Shown here one piece after another: positions 43,395 through 53,158 of a stretch of DNA of 64,000 nt. The stretch is from NCBI GenBank assembly GCA_003225295.1, contig QHYZ01000056.1, positions 62,001 through 126,000 of the forward strand, in the 5' to 3' direction. A program made the position numbers and the translations under genes. The notes beneath the pieces were generated by a model. That model was given only the letters and a program-made list of their open reading frames with translations. It was not told the DNA's origin and made no database searches. Numbering within the stretch: the stretch's first letter is position 1; every line of letters begins with the position of its first letter. Source of the DNA: Acidobacteriota bacterium (GTDB lineage Bacteria; Acidobacteriota; Terriglobia; Acidiferrales; UBA7541).

Positions 43395-46300
43395 ATGCGT
43401 AAATCTCTTCTAGCGTCAGTTTTGTTGCTTGCCTGCGCGTCTCTGATTGTCGGACAGTCTTCTACAGGTTCCATTGTTGGAACGGTTGTGGATGCTCAGG
43501 GTCTGCCCATCAAGGATGCCACCGTGACTCTGACCAACCTGGGCACGAATTCCAGCTACGGTTCTTCTACCGGGACGAACGGCGGCTACCAATTTGAGAG
43601 TATTGATTACGGATATTACAGAGTTTCCGTGACCCGGGCAGGTTTCAAAGCCGGAGTGGTCAACAACATCAAACTTGATGCTGCGACTCAATATTCGGTG
43701 CCGCCGATCACCCTGGAGGTAGGCGCGACGGCGGATACGGTGCAGGTCGAGGCGGGGGCCGAAATCGTCAACACCACGAGTGCCGAAGTTACCAGCACAG
43801 TCGAAAAAGCCCAGATCGATAGCCTGCCGATTCTGAACAGAAATCCGCTTGCTCTCCTGGCTTTGGAGCCTGGTGTATCGAACAGTGGCCCAAACGGCGC
43901 AATCGCGACGACCATCAATGGCCAGCGCACGTCCTTCTCCAACCTCACCATTGACGGCATCAACGTTCAGGACAATTTTATACGCGAAAATGCTTTGGAT
44001 TTTTCTCCCAATCTGCCCTTTAACAGCCAAGCCCAGGAATTCACCGTTGTGAATCAGAATTCCGCGGTTGAAAATGGCGGCGGCGCCTCGCAAGTCAGCA
44101 TTGTTACGCCCAAGGGAACCAACAACTTTCACGGCGACGGTTTCTGGTACTACCGCTCAAACGCCTGGGCAGCCAACGACTGGTTCAATGCGGCCAGCGG
44201 CATACCCAAGCCGGGTCTTCTGCAGAACCAGGGTGGCGGCAGTCTCGGCGGTCCCCTCAAGAAGGATAAACTGTTCATTTATGGGTATTACGAATTCTTG
44301 CGCCTGCGCCAGCAGACTCCCAATAACACCACGATTCTCAGCCCGGCCACCCAGTCGGCGCTGGCCTCAGCAACTCCGACGTTGCCCTTTACTTATCAGC
44401 CTTTGGACACCACTACGGGTCTGCCCTCTGGTCCTCCGCAAACAGTGGATCTTTTGTCGGTCTCTCACAATGCTCGCCCGACAGTTCCGGTATTCAACCT
44501 GGACCCAGCGACACTGGCAATTCTAAAGAGCGTTCCGACGGCCTCCAATAACAATCGCGTCGGAGATGGCGTGAATCTGCTGGGCTATCAATTTAATGCG
44601 CGTTCGAATAACACCCTGGATAACTTTGGATTCCGCGGGGACTACGATTTAAGCCACCATAACACCCTCTCGGCTACTTTCCAGTGGAACCGGCAGATCG
44701 TCGATCGGCCGGACATCGACACTTCGTTTAACCAGGTTCCCATCGTCAGCAACAACGATAAGACGAAATTTCTTTCCACGGCATGGCGCTGGAATTCCGG
44801 CGGGAACATTACCAACGACGCCAGGTTTGGATTTAACCTGGCTCCGGCCACCTTTCGGAGTACGCAGGATTTTTCGAAACCCGGATACTTTCTAGGCGGC
44901 TTCGCGACAACGCTTCCGACACCTGATTTCGAGCCGCAGGGCCGCAACACGCATACCTGGGCATGGAAAGACAATGCCAATTGGGTCCATGGCAATCACG
45001 TCATCACCTTCGGGGGCCAGTTACAACGCGTCACCATTTTCGCCTACGATAATTTCGGCGTTACTCCGGTCTATACCTTGGAGATTAACGGCGCGAACAG
45101 ACCGTCCCGCAGTGATTTCCCCGCTCCTGCTGGAGCAGCAATTAGTTCCACCGATCGCCTCAATGCCATTGCGCTCCTGGCCAGCGGCGCCGGCGTGGTG
45201 GGCCAAGTGGATCAAACGTTTAACGTAACCAGTCAGCAGTCCGGATTCGTGAGTGGTGCGGGCGACAACCGCAATTATCGCCAAAACAACTGGTCGACCT
45301 ATCTGGGCGATAGCTGGAGAATGACCCGCAAATTGACCTTCAGCTATGGGGTTCGCTGGGAATATTACAGTCCAGTGGACGAGAAAAATGGCTTGGTTCT
45401 TCTTCCCGTCATACCGGCGAGCCAGACCGTCGCCGAGACTCTTCTTGGCAATGCCACGGTCGATTTCGCTGGTGGCCCGAGCAAGCGTCCGCTGTATAAC
45501 GGCCGGAAGACGCAATTTGCACCCAACCTCGGACTGGCGTGGGATCCGTTTGGGAATGGGAAGACCGCCGTTCGCGCGGGATTTAGCTTGAACTATGTGA
45601 ATGATGCCTTTTTTACCGCTGCGGGAAACGCAGCCGCAGGCAATTCCGGCCTTGGCTCCAGCCCGTCGGCACAAGGCCTGACCGGGTTGACTGTGAGTGG
45701 GCTAAACGCTCAAGGACTTACTGCTCCGCCGTTTCAGGTGCCCATCGATTTCCAGACCAACGCCATAAACCTAGGCGTTGGCAGCGTGGCGGGGTACGCC
45801 ATTGATCCCCACATACGCGTGCCCTACGTCGAGCAGTGGAACCTGAGCATTCAGCGGGATCTTGGGTGGAACACTTCGCTTACGATTGGATACATTGGGA
45901 ATCACGGGGTCGGACTGTTCCGGGCCATCGACGTCAACCAACTGGATTTCACCAAGAACGGATTCTTGGCCGATTTCAAGCGAGCGCGTGCCAACGGGTT
46001 CCTCTCGCTGGCGGCCAACGGTGTCTTCGATCCGCTTTACAGTGGTCCGGGGAGTCAGCCCCTGACCGTCTTTCCGCTTCTTTTCGCGACTGGTGGGATA
46101 GATTCCCACGATCCGAACAACAGCCAATTCTTTCAGCAGCGATTCGTGGACGACATTCAGCTAGGACTGATGGGAGCACTGGAGTCTTCCTATCACGCTG
46201 AGGAATGGGATACGGGGAACAATCCGGGCCCGGGTTTTGGAAATCCAGTGACCCTTTTTGCCAATCCCTTCATCATGGGCGGGGACCTGCTGAAGAACAG

Positions 46301-47138
46301 TTCGTTCTCTTCCTACCACTCCGGAGTCGTTGAGGTTCGCCGACGCCTCAATCGCGGGTTGTACTTGCAGGCCAACTATGTCTTTAGCAAGGTAATGACC
46401 GATTACAGTACGGGAACGAACACTGACCAGGTCCGCTTCCAGCCGTATTTGGACAACGCACGGCCATTTTTGGAAAAGGGCCGGGCAGGGTTCGACATCA
46501 CCCATGCTTTCAAGACCAATTTTACCTATGACCTGCCGTTCGGCACGAATCACCGGCTATTCTCAACAACGAGCAAGGCGCTCGGCCTGTTCGTCAACGG
46601 CTGGCAGACCGCTTCCGTCTTGACTTGGCAGAGCGGAAGTCCATTTTCGATTCTTTCGAAGTGGGCCTCGTTCAATCGAGGCGGTTCACGGTCAGTGCGG
46701 GACACCGCCGTGGCCACGCTCTCTCATGGACAACTCGGCAGCGACATCGGCGTATTCGTGCAGCCGAACGGCATCGTTTACGGTATTAATCCGAAACTCA
46801 TCGGTCCAGACGGTACCGGTATCCCGGCCCAGGCGCAGCAAAGCTGCGCCGCGGCCGTTCCGGGGGGCTTCTGTGATCCACAGCCCGGTGAAGTAGGCAA
46901 CCTGCAGCTCAATGCCTTCAGCGGACCCGCTTACTTTGACTGGGATCTTTCCGCGAGGAAAGACTTTGCCGTCTCGGAAAGACTAAAGCTCACCTTCCGT
47001 ACCGAAGCGTTTAACGTCTTGAATCACCCAGTCTTTTTTATGGCCGATCAAGACATCAACAGCCAGCAGTTTGGCCAGATCACCAAAACCGTGTCACAGG
47101 CGCGCATCCTTCAGATGTCGCTGCAGCTCAAATTCTAA
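43395..47138 (+). CDS. Oar-like TonB-dependent outer-membrane receptor
   Basis: 1247 residues. Signal peptide (SLLASVLLLACASLIVGQ), carboxypeptidase-regulatory-like beta sandwich (GSIVGTVVDAQGLPIKDATV, about 24-105), plug domain (LPILNRNPLALLALEPGV, ITINGQRTSFSNLTIDGINV pattern about 120-220), and a long beta barrel ending in a phenylalanine (RILQMSLQLKF), the outer-membrane assembly signal. This Oar-type architecture is abundant in Acidobacteriota, usually for uptake of large substrates. Start at ATG 43395 is four codons after an in-frame GTG; AAGGGGTGG lies 8 nt before it. No partner lipoprotein follows, unlike SusCD pairs. Confidence 0.92.
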   Translation: MRKSLLASVLLLACASLIVGQSSTGSIVGTVVDAQGLPIKDATVTLTNLGTNSSYGSSTGTNGGYQFESIDYGYYRVSVTRAGFKAGVVNNIKLDAATQYSVPPITLEVGATADTVQVEAGAEIVNTTSAEVTSTVEKAQIDSLPILNRNPLALLALEPGVSNSGPNGAIATTINGQRTSFSNLTIDGINVQDNFIRENALDFSPNLPFNSQAQEFTVVNQNSAVENGGGASQVSIVTPKGTNNFHGDGFWYYRSNAWAANDWFNAASGIPKPGLLQNQGGGSLGGPLKKDKLFIYGYYEFLRLRQQTPNNTTILSPATQSALASATPTLPFTYQPLDTTTGLPSGPPQTVDLLSVSHNARPTVPVFNLDPATLAILKSVPTASNNNRVGDGVNLLGYQFNARSNNTLDNFGFRGDYDLSHHNTLSATFQWNRQIVDRPDIDTSFNQVPIVSNNDKTKFLSTAWRWNSGGNITNDARFGFNLAPATFRSTQDFSKPGYFLGGFATTLPTPDFEPQGRNTHTWAWKDNANWVHGNHVITFGGQLQRVTIFAYDNFGVTPVYTLEINGANRPSRSDFPAPAGAAISSTDRLNAIALLASGAGVVGQVDQTFNVTSQQSGFVSGAGDNRNYRQNNWSTYLGDSWRMTRKLTFSYGVRWEYYSPVDEKNGLVLLPVIPASQTVAETLLGNATVDFAGGPSKRPLYNGRKTQFAPNLGLAWDPFGNGKTAVRAGFSLNYVNDAFFTAAGNAAAGNSGLGSSPSAQGLTGLTVSGLNAQGLTAPPFQVPIDFQTNAINLGVGSVAGYAIDPHIRVPYVEQWNLSIQRDLGWNTSLTIGYIGNHGVGLFRAIDVNQLDFTKNGFLADFKRARANGFLSLAANGVFDPLYSGPGSQPLTVFPLLFATGGIDSHDPNNSQFFQQRFVDDIQLGLMGALESSYHAEEWDTGNNPGPGFGNPVTLFANPFIMGGDLLKNSSFSSYHSGVVEVRRRLNRGLYLQANYVFSKVMTDYSTGTNTDQVRFQPYLDNARPFLEKGRAGFDITHAFKTNFTYDLPFGTNHRLFSTTSKALGLFVNGWQTASVLTWQSGSPFSILSKWASFNRGGSRSVRDTAVATLSHGQLGSDIGVFVQPNGIVYGINPKLIGPDGTGIPAQAQQSCAAAVPGGFCDPQPGEVGNLQLNAFSGPAYFDWDLSARKDFAVSERLKLTFRTEAFNVLNHPVFFMADQDINSQQFGQITKTVSQARILQMSLQLKF

Positions 47139-47273
47139 AGCCACGGCGGCGTTTGGACAGCCGAGTACAATCGAATCGCTTTCGCTTTTGACACCAGAAA
47201 TCTTTTGAAGGAAGTGAACCAGGCAGACGGTCGAGCGCGAAGGACAGGAAAAGACTGATCGGTGGAAAGTCCG

Positions 47274-47675
47274 TTAGCAGGTGTACAGCGAGGCCGCTAG
47301 GTCGAGGTTGGCCTGAAGGCGGCGATCGACCTGGACAGCGGCGTAACGGGCGCAGATGACCCGTTCACTTTGGCTCCAGACGGTGAAAGCAGGAATCTTG
47401 CCGAGAAAGACATCCAGGCCTTCGATAACCTTGTAATAGAGACGTACCAAACCCAATCCGCTGCGGTTGGGAGAGAGATCAAGGGTCAAATGATGTAAGC
47501 CGGACAAGGTCTGGAAATCCTCGGGCGTAACCCGCCCATTCTTGACCTGGGCTGCCACTAGCACCCGCTCAGAAACCGGCGTCGCGGCAACACCCGCCAG
47601 GACCGCTCTCCAATAATAGAGCGCGAACTGGGAAAGGGCTACAATCGAGATGGCAAGTAGCATGGCGCTGTACAT
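47274..47675 (-). CDS. Small hypothetical membrane-anchored protein
   Basis: 133 residues from ATG 47675 (a TTG at 47723 would add 16 residues; neither has an ideal ribosome-binding site). One N-terminal membrane helix (AMLLAISIVALSQFALYYW) and a cytoplasmic helical domain (SERVLVAAQVKNGRVTPEDF, GLGLVRLYYKVIEGLDVFL, QSERVICARYAAVQVDRRL). I do not recognise the family. Stands alone between the TonB receptor and an NTF2-like protein. Confidence 0.55.
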   Translation of the reverse strand: MYSAMLLAISIVALSQFALYYWRAVLAGVAATPVSERVLVAAQVKNGRVTPEDFQTLSGLHHLTLDLSPNRSGLGLVRLYYKVIEGLDVFLGKIPAFTVWSQSERVICARYAAVQVDRRLQANLDLAASLYTC

Positions 47676-47858
47676 TCCCTCCGCCTCTACAGGGATTCTG
47701 GCTGAGGCAAAAATGGGTTCCAATAGCTCCGAAGTACCACTTGGCTAGGACTATCGGATGCAACTCTTTGGGATTATTGGAGGAGAGAGAGAAATGCTCG
47801 GCCGGGCGGTGGTCGCCTATCCTCGCTCGAGACCAAGGTTTTGGCTAGGAGAGCGGCC

Positions 47859-48335
47859 ATGCGAGCGAAGGGTTGCTGGGTACTCGTGACGGTTACACTG
47901 GCAATGGGGGTCGCTGGACTCGCCCATCCCGCCGAGGAGCGCCGCACCGACCAGGAAGCCATCAACGCCGTTCTAAGCGGGCAGCAGACCGCGTGGAACC
48001 GTGGCGATGTGGACGCCTTTCTGGAGGGCTATTGGCGTTCCCCGGAACTGACCTTTTCCGGGAGCAGCGGCGTGGCACGCGGCTGGGACGCGGTGCGCAC
48101 GCGATATAAAAAGAATTATCCCGACCGAGGGGCCATGGGACAGCTGGATTTTTCGGAGCTAGAGTTTCGATTTTTGGGGCCGCAAGCCGCGCTGGTCCTG
48201 GGGCGTTGGCATTTGAAACGTGAAAAAGGTGATGTCGGAGGAGTGTTTAGCCTGGTGTGGCAACGCTTCCCGGATGGATGGAAGATCATTCACGATCATA
48301 CCAGCGCCGTGATTCCGGCGAAGTTGGGTGGCTGA
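47859..48335 (+). CDS. Exported SnoaL/DUF4440-like NTF2-fold protein
   Basis: 158 residues. Signal peptide (GCWVLVTVTLAMGVAGLAHPAEE), then an NTF2-like cone: NAVLSGQQTAWNRGDVDAFLEG, YWRSPELTFSG, GWDAVRTRYKKNYPD, VGGVFSLVWQRFPDGWKIIHDHTS. The last phrase is typical of DUF4440/SnoaL-type steroid-isomerase-like proteins. Function unknown; probably binds a small hydrophobic ligand in the periplasm. Ribosome-binding site AGGAG 8 nt before ATG 47859. Confidence 0.8.
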   Translation: MRAKGCWVLVTVTLAMGVAGLAHPAEERRTDQEAINAVLSGQQTAWNRGDVDAFLEGYWRSPELTFSGSSGVARGWDAVRTRYKKNYPDRGAMGQLDFSELEFRFLGPQAALVLGRWHLKREKGDVGGVFSLVWQRFPDGWKIIHDHTSAVIPAKLGG

Positions 48336-48438
48336 TCTGATTGCCGAGGAAGGATTTATCAATAAGAACGATCTCCACAGCCGGCCAAGATTTGGTGTGC
48401 TCGCCTAGATTCACTCTTTGATGGGATAAGGCTGTACA

Positions 48439-50268
48439 TCAAAGGATTTCGAGAATTTCTTCATAGCGCTTGAACGGCGGAATGAGATACGCGCCGGCGA
48501 GTTCGGTGCGCGCCCAGGCGAGCATGTGGCGGGCGACTTCAAAGCCGCGATCGCGCGCGGCGCTCCCGGCGGCTTCCATGGACTTCAGCAGCGGCTCGGG
48601 GATGACGATGCCGGGCACTTCGTTGCTCAAACGCAGCGCCTGCTTGTAGCTCGTGAGCGGCCAGATACCGATCAGCACGGGGATCACCGGCTTGCCGCCG
48701 AGTTTCTTCAGGAAAGCGTTCCAGTGTTCGGGGTCGAAGAGCGGCTGAGTCATGGCGAAATGCGCGCCGGCTTCGACCTTGGCGTGGAAGCGCTCGATTT
48801 CGTTGTCGAGATCGTCGGCAACGGGATTGACAGCCACGCCGATGGTGAAATTCGTCCTGCCGCCGAGAGTTTTTCCGGCCCAGTCGGTGCCCTGATTCAG
48901 CCGGTTCAGAACTTTGACGAGGCCGACGGAATCGACTTCGTAGACGCCGCTGGTTTCCGGGTAATCACCGACCGATGGCGGATCACCCGTGATGGCCAGC
49001 ACATTGCGAACCCCGCCGACGGTCCATGCACCGAGAAGCGCGGCTTGCAGGCCGATGATATTCTGGTCGCGCGTGGTCAGATGGGGAACGGTTTCGATGC
49101 CGCGGGCTTCCAGAGCGCCGGCCACAATCAGCGCGTCCATGCCGACGCGGGCCATGGCTCCGCTGTTGATGTCGATGGCATCCACTTTTTTCGAGGCCAT
49201 GACCTTGTCGACCTGCTCGAAGATGCGCTCGAGCGAGAGGCCCTTGGGCGGATCGATTTCCAAGCAGACGCTGAATTCCTTTTTCTGAAGTTGTTTCCAG
49301 AACCGACTCTCGGGCTCGCGATGGGCCACCGGCGCTGGTCTTAACACGGTTTCGACGGACCGCACGACGGGATGGGTTTTCGAGGGTCGCAACAATTTGA
49401 CGGCTTCGGCCATGGCGCGAACATGCGCAGGCGTCGTACCGCAGCAACCCCCCAGAATCCGCACCCCGAGTGCAGCGGCTTCCCTGGCGAAGAGCGCAAA
49501 ATATTCCGGTGAAGATCTCGGATACACGATGCGATCGCCTTCGCGCTTGGGAAAACCGGCGTTGGGCATGCCGCTGACGCGAAGTCCATCAACGGCGGCA
49601 AGCTCCTCGAGAATCGGCAGAAGCGCCTGCGGACCAAGCGTGCAATTGGCGCCGATTACCTGGACGTTTTTATTCTTCAATTGCGCTGCGGCATCAGCGG
49701 GGCGGACATCGCCGTAGGTTGTGCCTTCTTCCGCGTAGGTGAGCTGAGCAACAATAGGCAAGCCGGAAAACGAGCGAATGGCGTCGATGGCCAAGAGCAA
49801 CTCTTCGATATAGGAAAACGTTTCCAGGATGTAGAAGTCGACCCCACGTTCTTCGAGCGCGAGCGCCTGTTCGTGAAAAATTTCCTGTATTTCTTCGGGA
49901 GACGGGTGGCGCGACTGCACGCCGAGACCCAGTGGACCGATGGACCCGGCGATGAGCACTTCACGCGCCGCCGCCTCGCGGGCTTCGCGGGCGATTTTCA
50001 CCCCGCGGCTGTTGAAGCGCTGGACTTCCTCGGCCAGGCCGAGCGGCGCGAGCTTAAAGCGATTTGCGCCAAACGTGTTGGTTTCGATGATTTGCGCACC
50101 GGCTTCGATGTACGCCTGGTGGATACGGAATACCGCTTCCGGCTCGGTAGAATTCAGCTCATCGAAGCAGCGTTCGAAGCCCACCGCTTCATGCAGCATC
50201 GAGCCCATCGCGCCATCGGCGATCAGGATGGCGTCTTTCAGCCGTTCATTGAAATCGTAAATCTTCAC
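48439..50268 (-). CDS. Bifunctional homocysteine S-methyltransferase / methylenetetrahydrofolate reductase
   Basis: 609 residues. N-terminal half is the zinc homocysteine methyltransferase (Cys209 in GANCTLGP, Cys275/Cys276 in GGCCGTTPAHVRA), C-terminal half from about 325 a MetF-type reductase (KEFSVCLEIDPPKGLSL, DAIDINSGAMARVG, NVLAITGDPP, HFAMTQPLFDPE). This arrangement is known from YitJ-type proteins. Reduction of methylene-THF and methylation of homocysteine would both be served, although the methyl donor of the first half is not fixed from sequence. Downstream of cystathionine beta-synthase by 38 bp in one operon. Confidence 0.92.
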   Translation of the reverse strand: MKIYDFNERLKDAILIADGAMGSMLHEAVGFERCFDELNSTEPEAVFRIHQAYIEAGAQIIETNTFGANRFKLAPLGLAEEVQRFNSRGVKIAREAREAAAREVLIAGSIGPLGLGVQSRHPSPEEIQEIFHEQALALEERGVDFYILETFSYIEELLLAIDAIRSFSGLPIVAQLTYAEEGTTYGDVRPADAAAQLKNKNVQVIGANCTLGPQALLPILEELAAVDGLRVSGMPNAGFPKREGDRIVYPRSSPEYFALFAREAAALGVRILGGCCGTTPAHVRAMAEAVKLLRPSKTHPVVRSVETVLRPAPVAHREPESRFWKQLQKKEFSVCLEIDPPKGLSLERIFEQVDKVMASKKVDAIDINSGAMARVGMDALIVAGALEARGIETVPHLTTRDQNIIGLQAALLGAWTVGGVRNVLAITGDPPSVGDYPETSGVYEVDSVGLVKVLNRLNQGTDWAGKTLGGRTNFTIGVAVNPVADDLDNEIERFHAKVEAGAHFAMTQPLFDPEHWNAFLKKLGGKPVIPVLIGIWPLTSYKQALRLSNEVPGIVIPEPLLKSMEAAGSAARDRGFEVARHMLAWARTELAGAYLIPPFKRYEEILEIL

Positions 50269-50306
50269 AGTTCCATTATCCTGCCTGCTCCAAGATGCGG
50301 CCGCGC

Positions 50307-51695
50307 TCAGCGCTTTTGTTCCATGAGGCTGGCGACGGTGCTCATGAGGTCGTATTTGGTGAGGATCTCGAAACGAGCATCGCCCATTTCGACAAAGACC
50401 GCAGGGTTCTCATGGCTGAGGAGGTGGGTGATGCGCTCGACGGGTGCGCTCCTGGGCACCTGCGGCAAAGGCTTGCTCATTACTTCGCGGACGACCAGCT
50501 TACGAAGATCCTTGCCCTGCAAGGCGAGGTTGAGTATCTGGTCTTCGTAAATTGTGCCGATCGGAACATTCTCCTCAAATATTGGGATCTGCGAAACGTC
50601 CTGCTCCTGCATGGTCTTGAGGACGTGGAAAACGGTCTGGTAAGGCCGCGCGATGACCAGTTCGCGCACTTTGCCGGTCGCGTGTTTGGCGTTGACCACT
50701 TCCGCTGCGGTGATGGCGGTAGCCGCGTCAACATAGCCGCGCTCGTGCATCCACAGGTCGTTGTAAACCTTGCTGAGATAGCGCGTGCCGGTGTCCGGCA
50801 GCAAGGCCACCACGAAGTCATGCGGGCCCAGGTCTTTGGCAAGGAGCAACGTCCCGGAGATGCAACCGCCGCCGGAGCCGCCGGTGAACAAACCTTCGAG
50901 CTTCGCCAGGCGGCGCGCGACAACGAAACATTCCTCGTCGTTCACTTGGATGATGTCATCCAGAATTTTCAGATTCATGGTCGTTGGGAAGAAATCCTCG
51001 CCGATACCTTCGACGACATACGTTTTGGCTTTGATGGTTTGCCCGGTCTTGACGAAATCGTAGTACAGCGAGCCGTAGGGATCGACGCCGATGATTTTGA
51101 CGTGGGGATTTTTTTCCTTCAGGTATTTTCCCACGCCGCTGACGGTGCCGCCGGTGCCCATACCGCACACGAAGTGGGTGATCTGGCCTTCGCTGTCTTC
51201 CCAAATCTCGGGGCCGGTGGTGCGGTAATGCGCTTCGGGATTGCTGGGATTGTCGTACTGATTCGGGTAGTAAGAATTGGGAATCTCGCGGGCGAGTTTT
51301 TTCGCCACCGAATAGTAACTGCGCGGATCATCCGGTTCGACGGCGGTCGGACAGACGATGACTTCGGCGCCCAGGGCTTTGAGGAGATCGACTTTTTCCT
51401 TGGATTGTTTGTCCGTGGTGGTGAAAACGCACTTGTAACCGCGCACCGCCGCGACCAGCGCCAGACCCATACCGGTATTGCCCGATGTGCCTTCAATGAT
51501 TGTGCCGCCGGGCTTGAGCAGGCCTTTTTTCTCGGCCTCGTCGATCATGCTGATGCCAATGCGGTCTTTCACCGAGCCACCCGGATTGGTGAACTCGGCC
51601 TTGACGTAGATTTGCGGCTTCAGACCCTGATTGATGCGGTTGAGGCGCACCAGTGGGGTATGCCCAACCGCTTCCAGAATGTTGTTGCACTTCAT
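50307..51695 (-). CDS. Cystathionine beta-synthase (PLP domain plus CBS pair)
   Basis: 462 residues. PLP-binding Lys43 in [11 protein letters not shown], the phosphate loop [11 protein letters not shown] and [12 protein letters not shown]; from about residue 325 a pair of CBS regulatory domains ([32 protein letters not shown]). The PLP domain alone would resemble cysteine synthase; the CBS pair and full length favour cystathionine beta-synthase, condensing serine and homocysteine. CBS domains usually sense adenosyl compounds. ATG 51695 starts right before the fold; a TTG lies 8 codons upstream. First gene of the operon with the methyltransferase/MTHFR fusion: both use homocysteine. Confidence 0.88.
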   Translation of the reverse strand: MKCNNILEAVGHTPLVRLNRINQGLKPQIYVKAEFTNPGGSVKDRIGISMIDEAEKKGLLKPGGTIIEGTSGNTGMGLALVAAVRGYKCVFTTTDKQSKEKVDLLKALGAEVIVCPTAVEPDDPRSYYSVAKKLAREIPNSYYPNQYDNPSNPEAHYRTTGPEIWEDSEGQITHFVCGMGTGGTVSGVGKYLKEKNPHVKIIGVDPYGSLYYDFVKTGQTIKAKTYVVEGIGEDFFPTTMNLKILDDIIQVNDEECFVVARRLAKLEGLFTGGSGGGCISGTLLLAKDLGPHDFVVALLPDTGTRYLSKVYNDLWMHERGYVDAATAITAAEVVNAKHATGKVRELVIARPYQTVFHVLKTMQEQDVSQIPIFEENVPIGTIYEDQILNLALQGKDLRKLVVREVMSKPLPQVPRSAPVERITHLLSHENPAVFVEMGDARFEILTKYDLMSTVASLMEQKR

Positions 51696-51844
51696 CAGTG
51701 TTCTCGGTTTCTCCGTCAAATCTCAATCAGTCTAGCATCTTCTCCGAGCAGTTCTGCTATCTGGCGGCGCGAACCATTTTCTTACGTTCAAACACGAAGA
51801 GAGTAGATTATTCTTTCTATGATTTCCGAGAAGGAGAGACCAGC

Positions 51845-52231
51845 ATGACGCGTCAGAATATTTCGAGCGGTGCGCCGTGGGAGCCCATCGTAGGCTACTC
51901 GCGGGCGGTCAGGATGGGCAACGTCATTACCGTGTCGGGAACTACCGCGACGGGGCCGGATGGAAAGATTGTGGGTGTGGGTGACTTGCGAGCGCAAACG
52001 GTGCAAACCATCAAGAACATCGAGGCGGCGCTGGTCAAGGCTGGCGCGAGCCTCAAAGATGTTGTACGGACGCGAATTTATGTCACCAACATCGCCGAGT
52101 GGGAAAAGGCCGGACGCGCGCACGGAGAGTTTTTCGGGGAGATCCGGCCGGCCACGAGCATGGTGGAAGTGAGCAAGCTGATTGCCCCGGAAATGCTCGT
52201 GGAGATTGAGGCGGACGCGCTGGTGGAATGA
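51845..52231 (+). CDS. RidA/YjgF-family imine deaminase
   Basis: 128 residues. RidA phrases: [50 protein letters not shown] with the conserved arginine, and [11 protein letters not shown]. It hydrolyses reactive enamines/imines such as 2-aminoacrylate released by PLP enzymes. It is divergent from the cystathionine beta-synthase gene (150 bp between starts), a PLP enzyme acting on serine, which is a fitting neighbour. Start 51845 has GAAGGAGAG 7 nt upstream. Confidence 0.9.
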   Translation: MTRQNISSGAPWEPIVGYSRAVRMGNVITVSGTTATGPDGKIVGVGDLRAQTVQTIKNIEAALVKAGASLKDVVRTRIYVTNIAEWEKAGRAHGEFFGEIRPATSMVEVSKLIAPEMLVEIEADALVE

Positions 52232-52298
52232 GGTAATGGAGGTAAAGAAGACCGTTTAGCGCCTCGCTAGAGGATTGGCAATTCCCCGGAGACTTTTC

Positions 52299-53084
52299 AT
52301 GGCCTCACAGTTATACGATTCGTTTATCGCGGACTACTACGACGAGTCGCCCGTCGTGAGCAAACGGCTCGAGGACGTGGCGTTCTATCGCCACGCCGCG
52401 CGCGACTTCGGCGATCCCATTCTGGAGCTGGGCTGCGGCACTGGGCGCATCACCATGACGCTGGCAGAGGACGGAAAGCGGATCACCGGGCTTGATCTTT
52501 CCGAGCGCATGCTGGAACGCGCGGTGACCAAGCGCGCGGCACTCCGTGTGGAAGCGCGCGAACGCGTTCACCTGGTTCAAGGCGACATGGCGCGGTTCGA
52601 TCTGGGCGAAACATTTCGGCTGGTTATCATTCCTTTCCGGCCATTTCAGCACCTCCTGGAGGTGCGGCAGCAGACCGATTGCCTGGACTGCGTTCAGAAG
52701 CATCTGGCGCCGGGCGGGCGGCTGATTCTGGATGTCTTCCAAACGGATGCCGAGCGCATGCACGATCCCGTGCACATGCGAGAAATGCTGGTGACCGAGT
52801 ACAAAACCGACGACGGCCGACAGGTGCGCGTCACCGAGCGAGTGGCCGCGTTCCATCGTGCGGAGCAACGGAATGACGTGGAGATGATTTTTTCCATCAG
52901 GCATCCGGACGGGCGCCAAGAGAAGCTGGTGTTCGCCTGGACGTTGCGGTATTTCTTCCGCTACGAGATCGAACACCTTCTGGCACGATGCGGGTTCCGC
53001 GTTACCGCGCTGTATGGAAATTTCGACCGTTCGACACTCGCTGATTCTTCACCCGAGATGATCTACGTCGCCGAAGCGTCCTAA
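52299..53084 (+). CDS. Class I SAM-dependent methyltransferase
   Basis: 261 residues. Motif I ILELGCGTGRITMTLAEDG and post-I acidic ITGLDLSERML are clear; motif region VQGDMARFDLGETFRLVII follows. A bulky C-terminal half (VTERVAAFHRAEQRNDVEMI, WTLRYFFRYEIEHLLARCGF) resembles methyltransferases of unassigned small substrates. Starts 67 bp after RidA in the same direction; co-transcription possible. Substrate unknown. Confidence 0.85.
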   Translation: MASQLYDSFIADYYDESPVVSKRLEDVAFYRHAARDFGDPILELGCGTGRITMTLAEDGKRITGLDLSERMLERAVTKRAALRVEARERVHLVQGDMARFDLGETFRLVIIPFRPFQHLLEVRQQTDCLDCVQKHLAPGGRLILDVFQTDAERMHDPVHMREMLVTEYKTDDGRQVRVTERVAAFHRAEQRNDVEMIFSIRHPDGRQEKLVFAWTLRYFFRYEIEHLLARCGFRVTALYGNFDRSTLADSSPEMIYVAEAS

Positions 53085-53158
53085 AGACCAAACCGAGCGC
53101 GGCATCCCCGGACTAACGCTCAGGATGAAGCTGCGCTACTACCAACCCCATTTGCCCC

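Noticed and set aside
50295-51806. A 503-codon plus-strand open frame
   Set aside because: Antisense to cystathionine beta-synthase; no family resemblance and no ribosome-binding site.
51696-51844. Possible SAM-type riboswitch between the CBS operon and ridA
   Set aside because: No recognisable conserved core or terminator/anti-terminator pair; the 150 bp must also hold two promoters.
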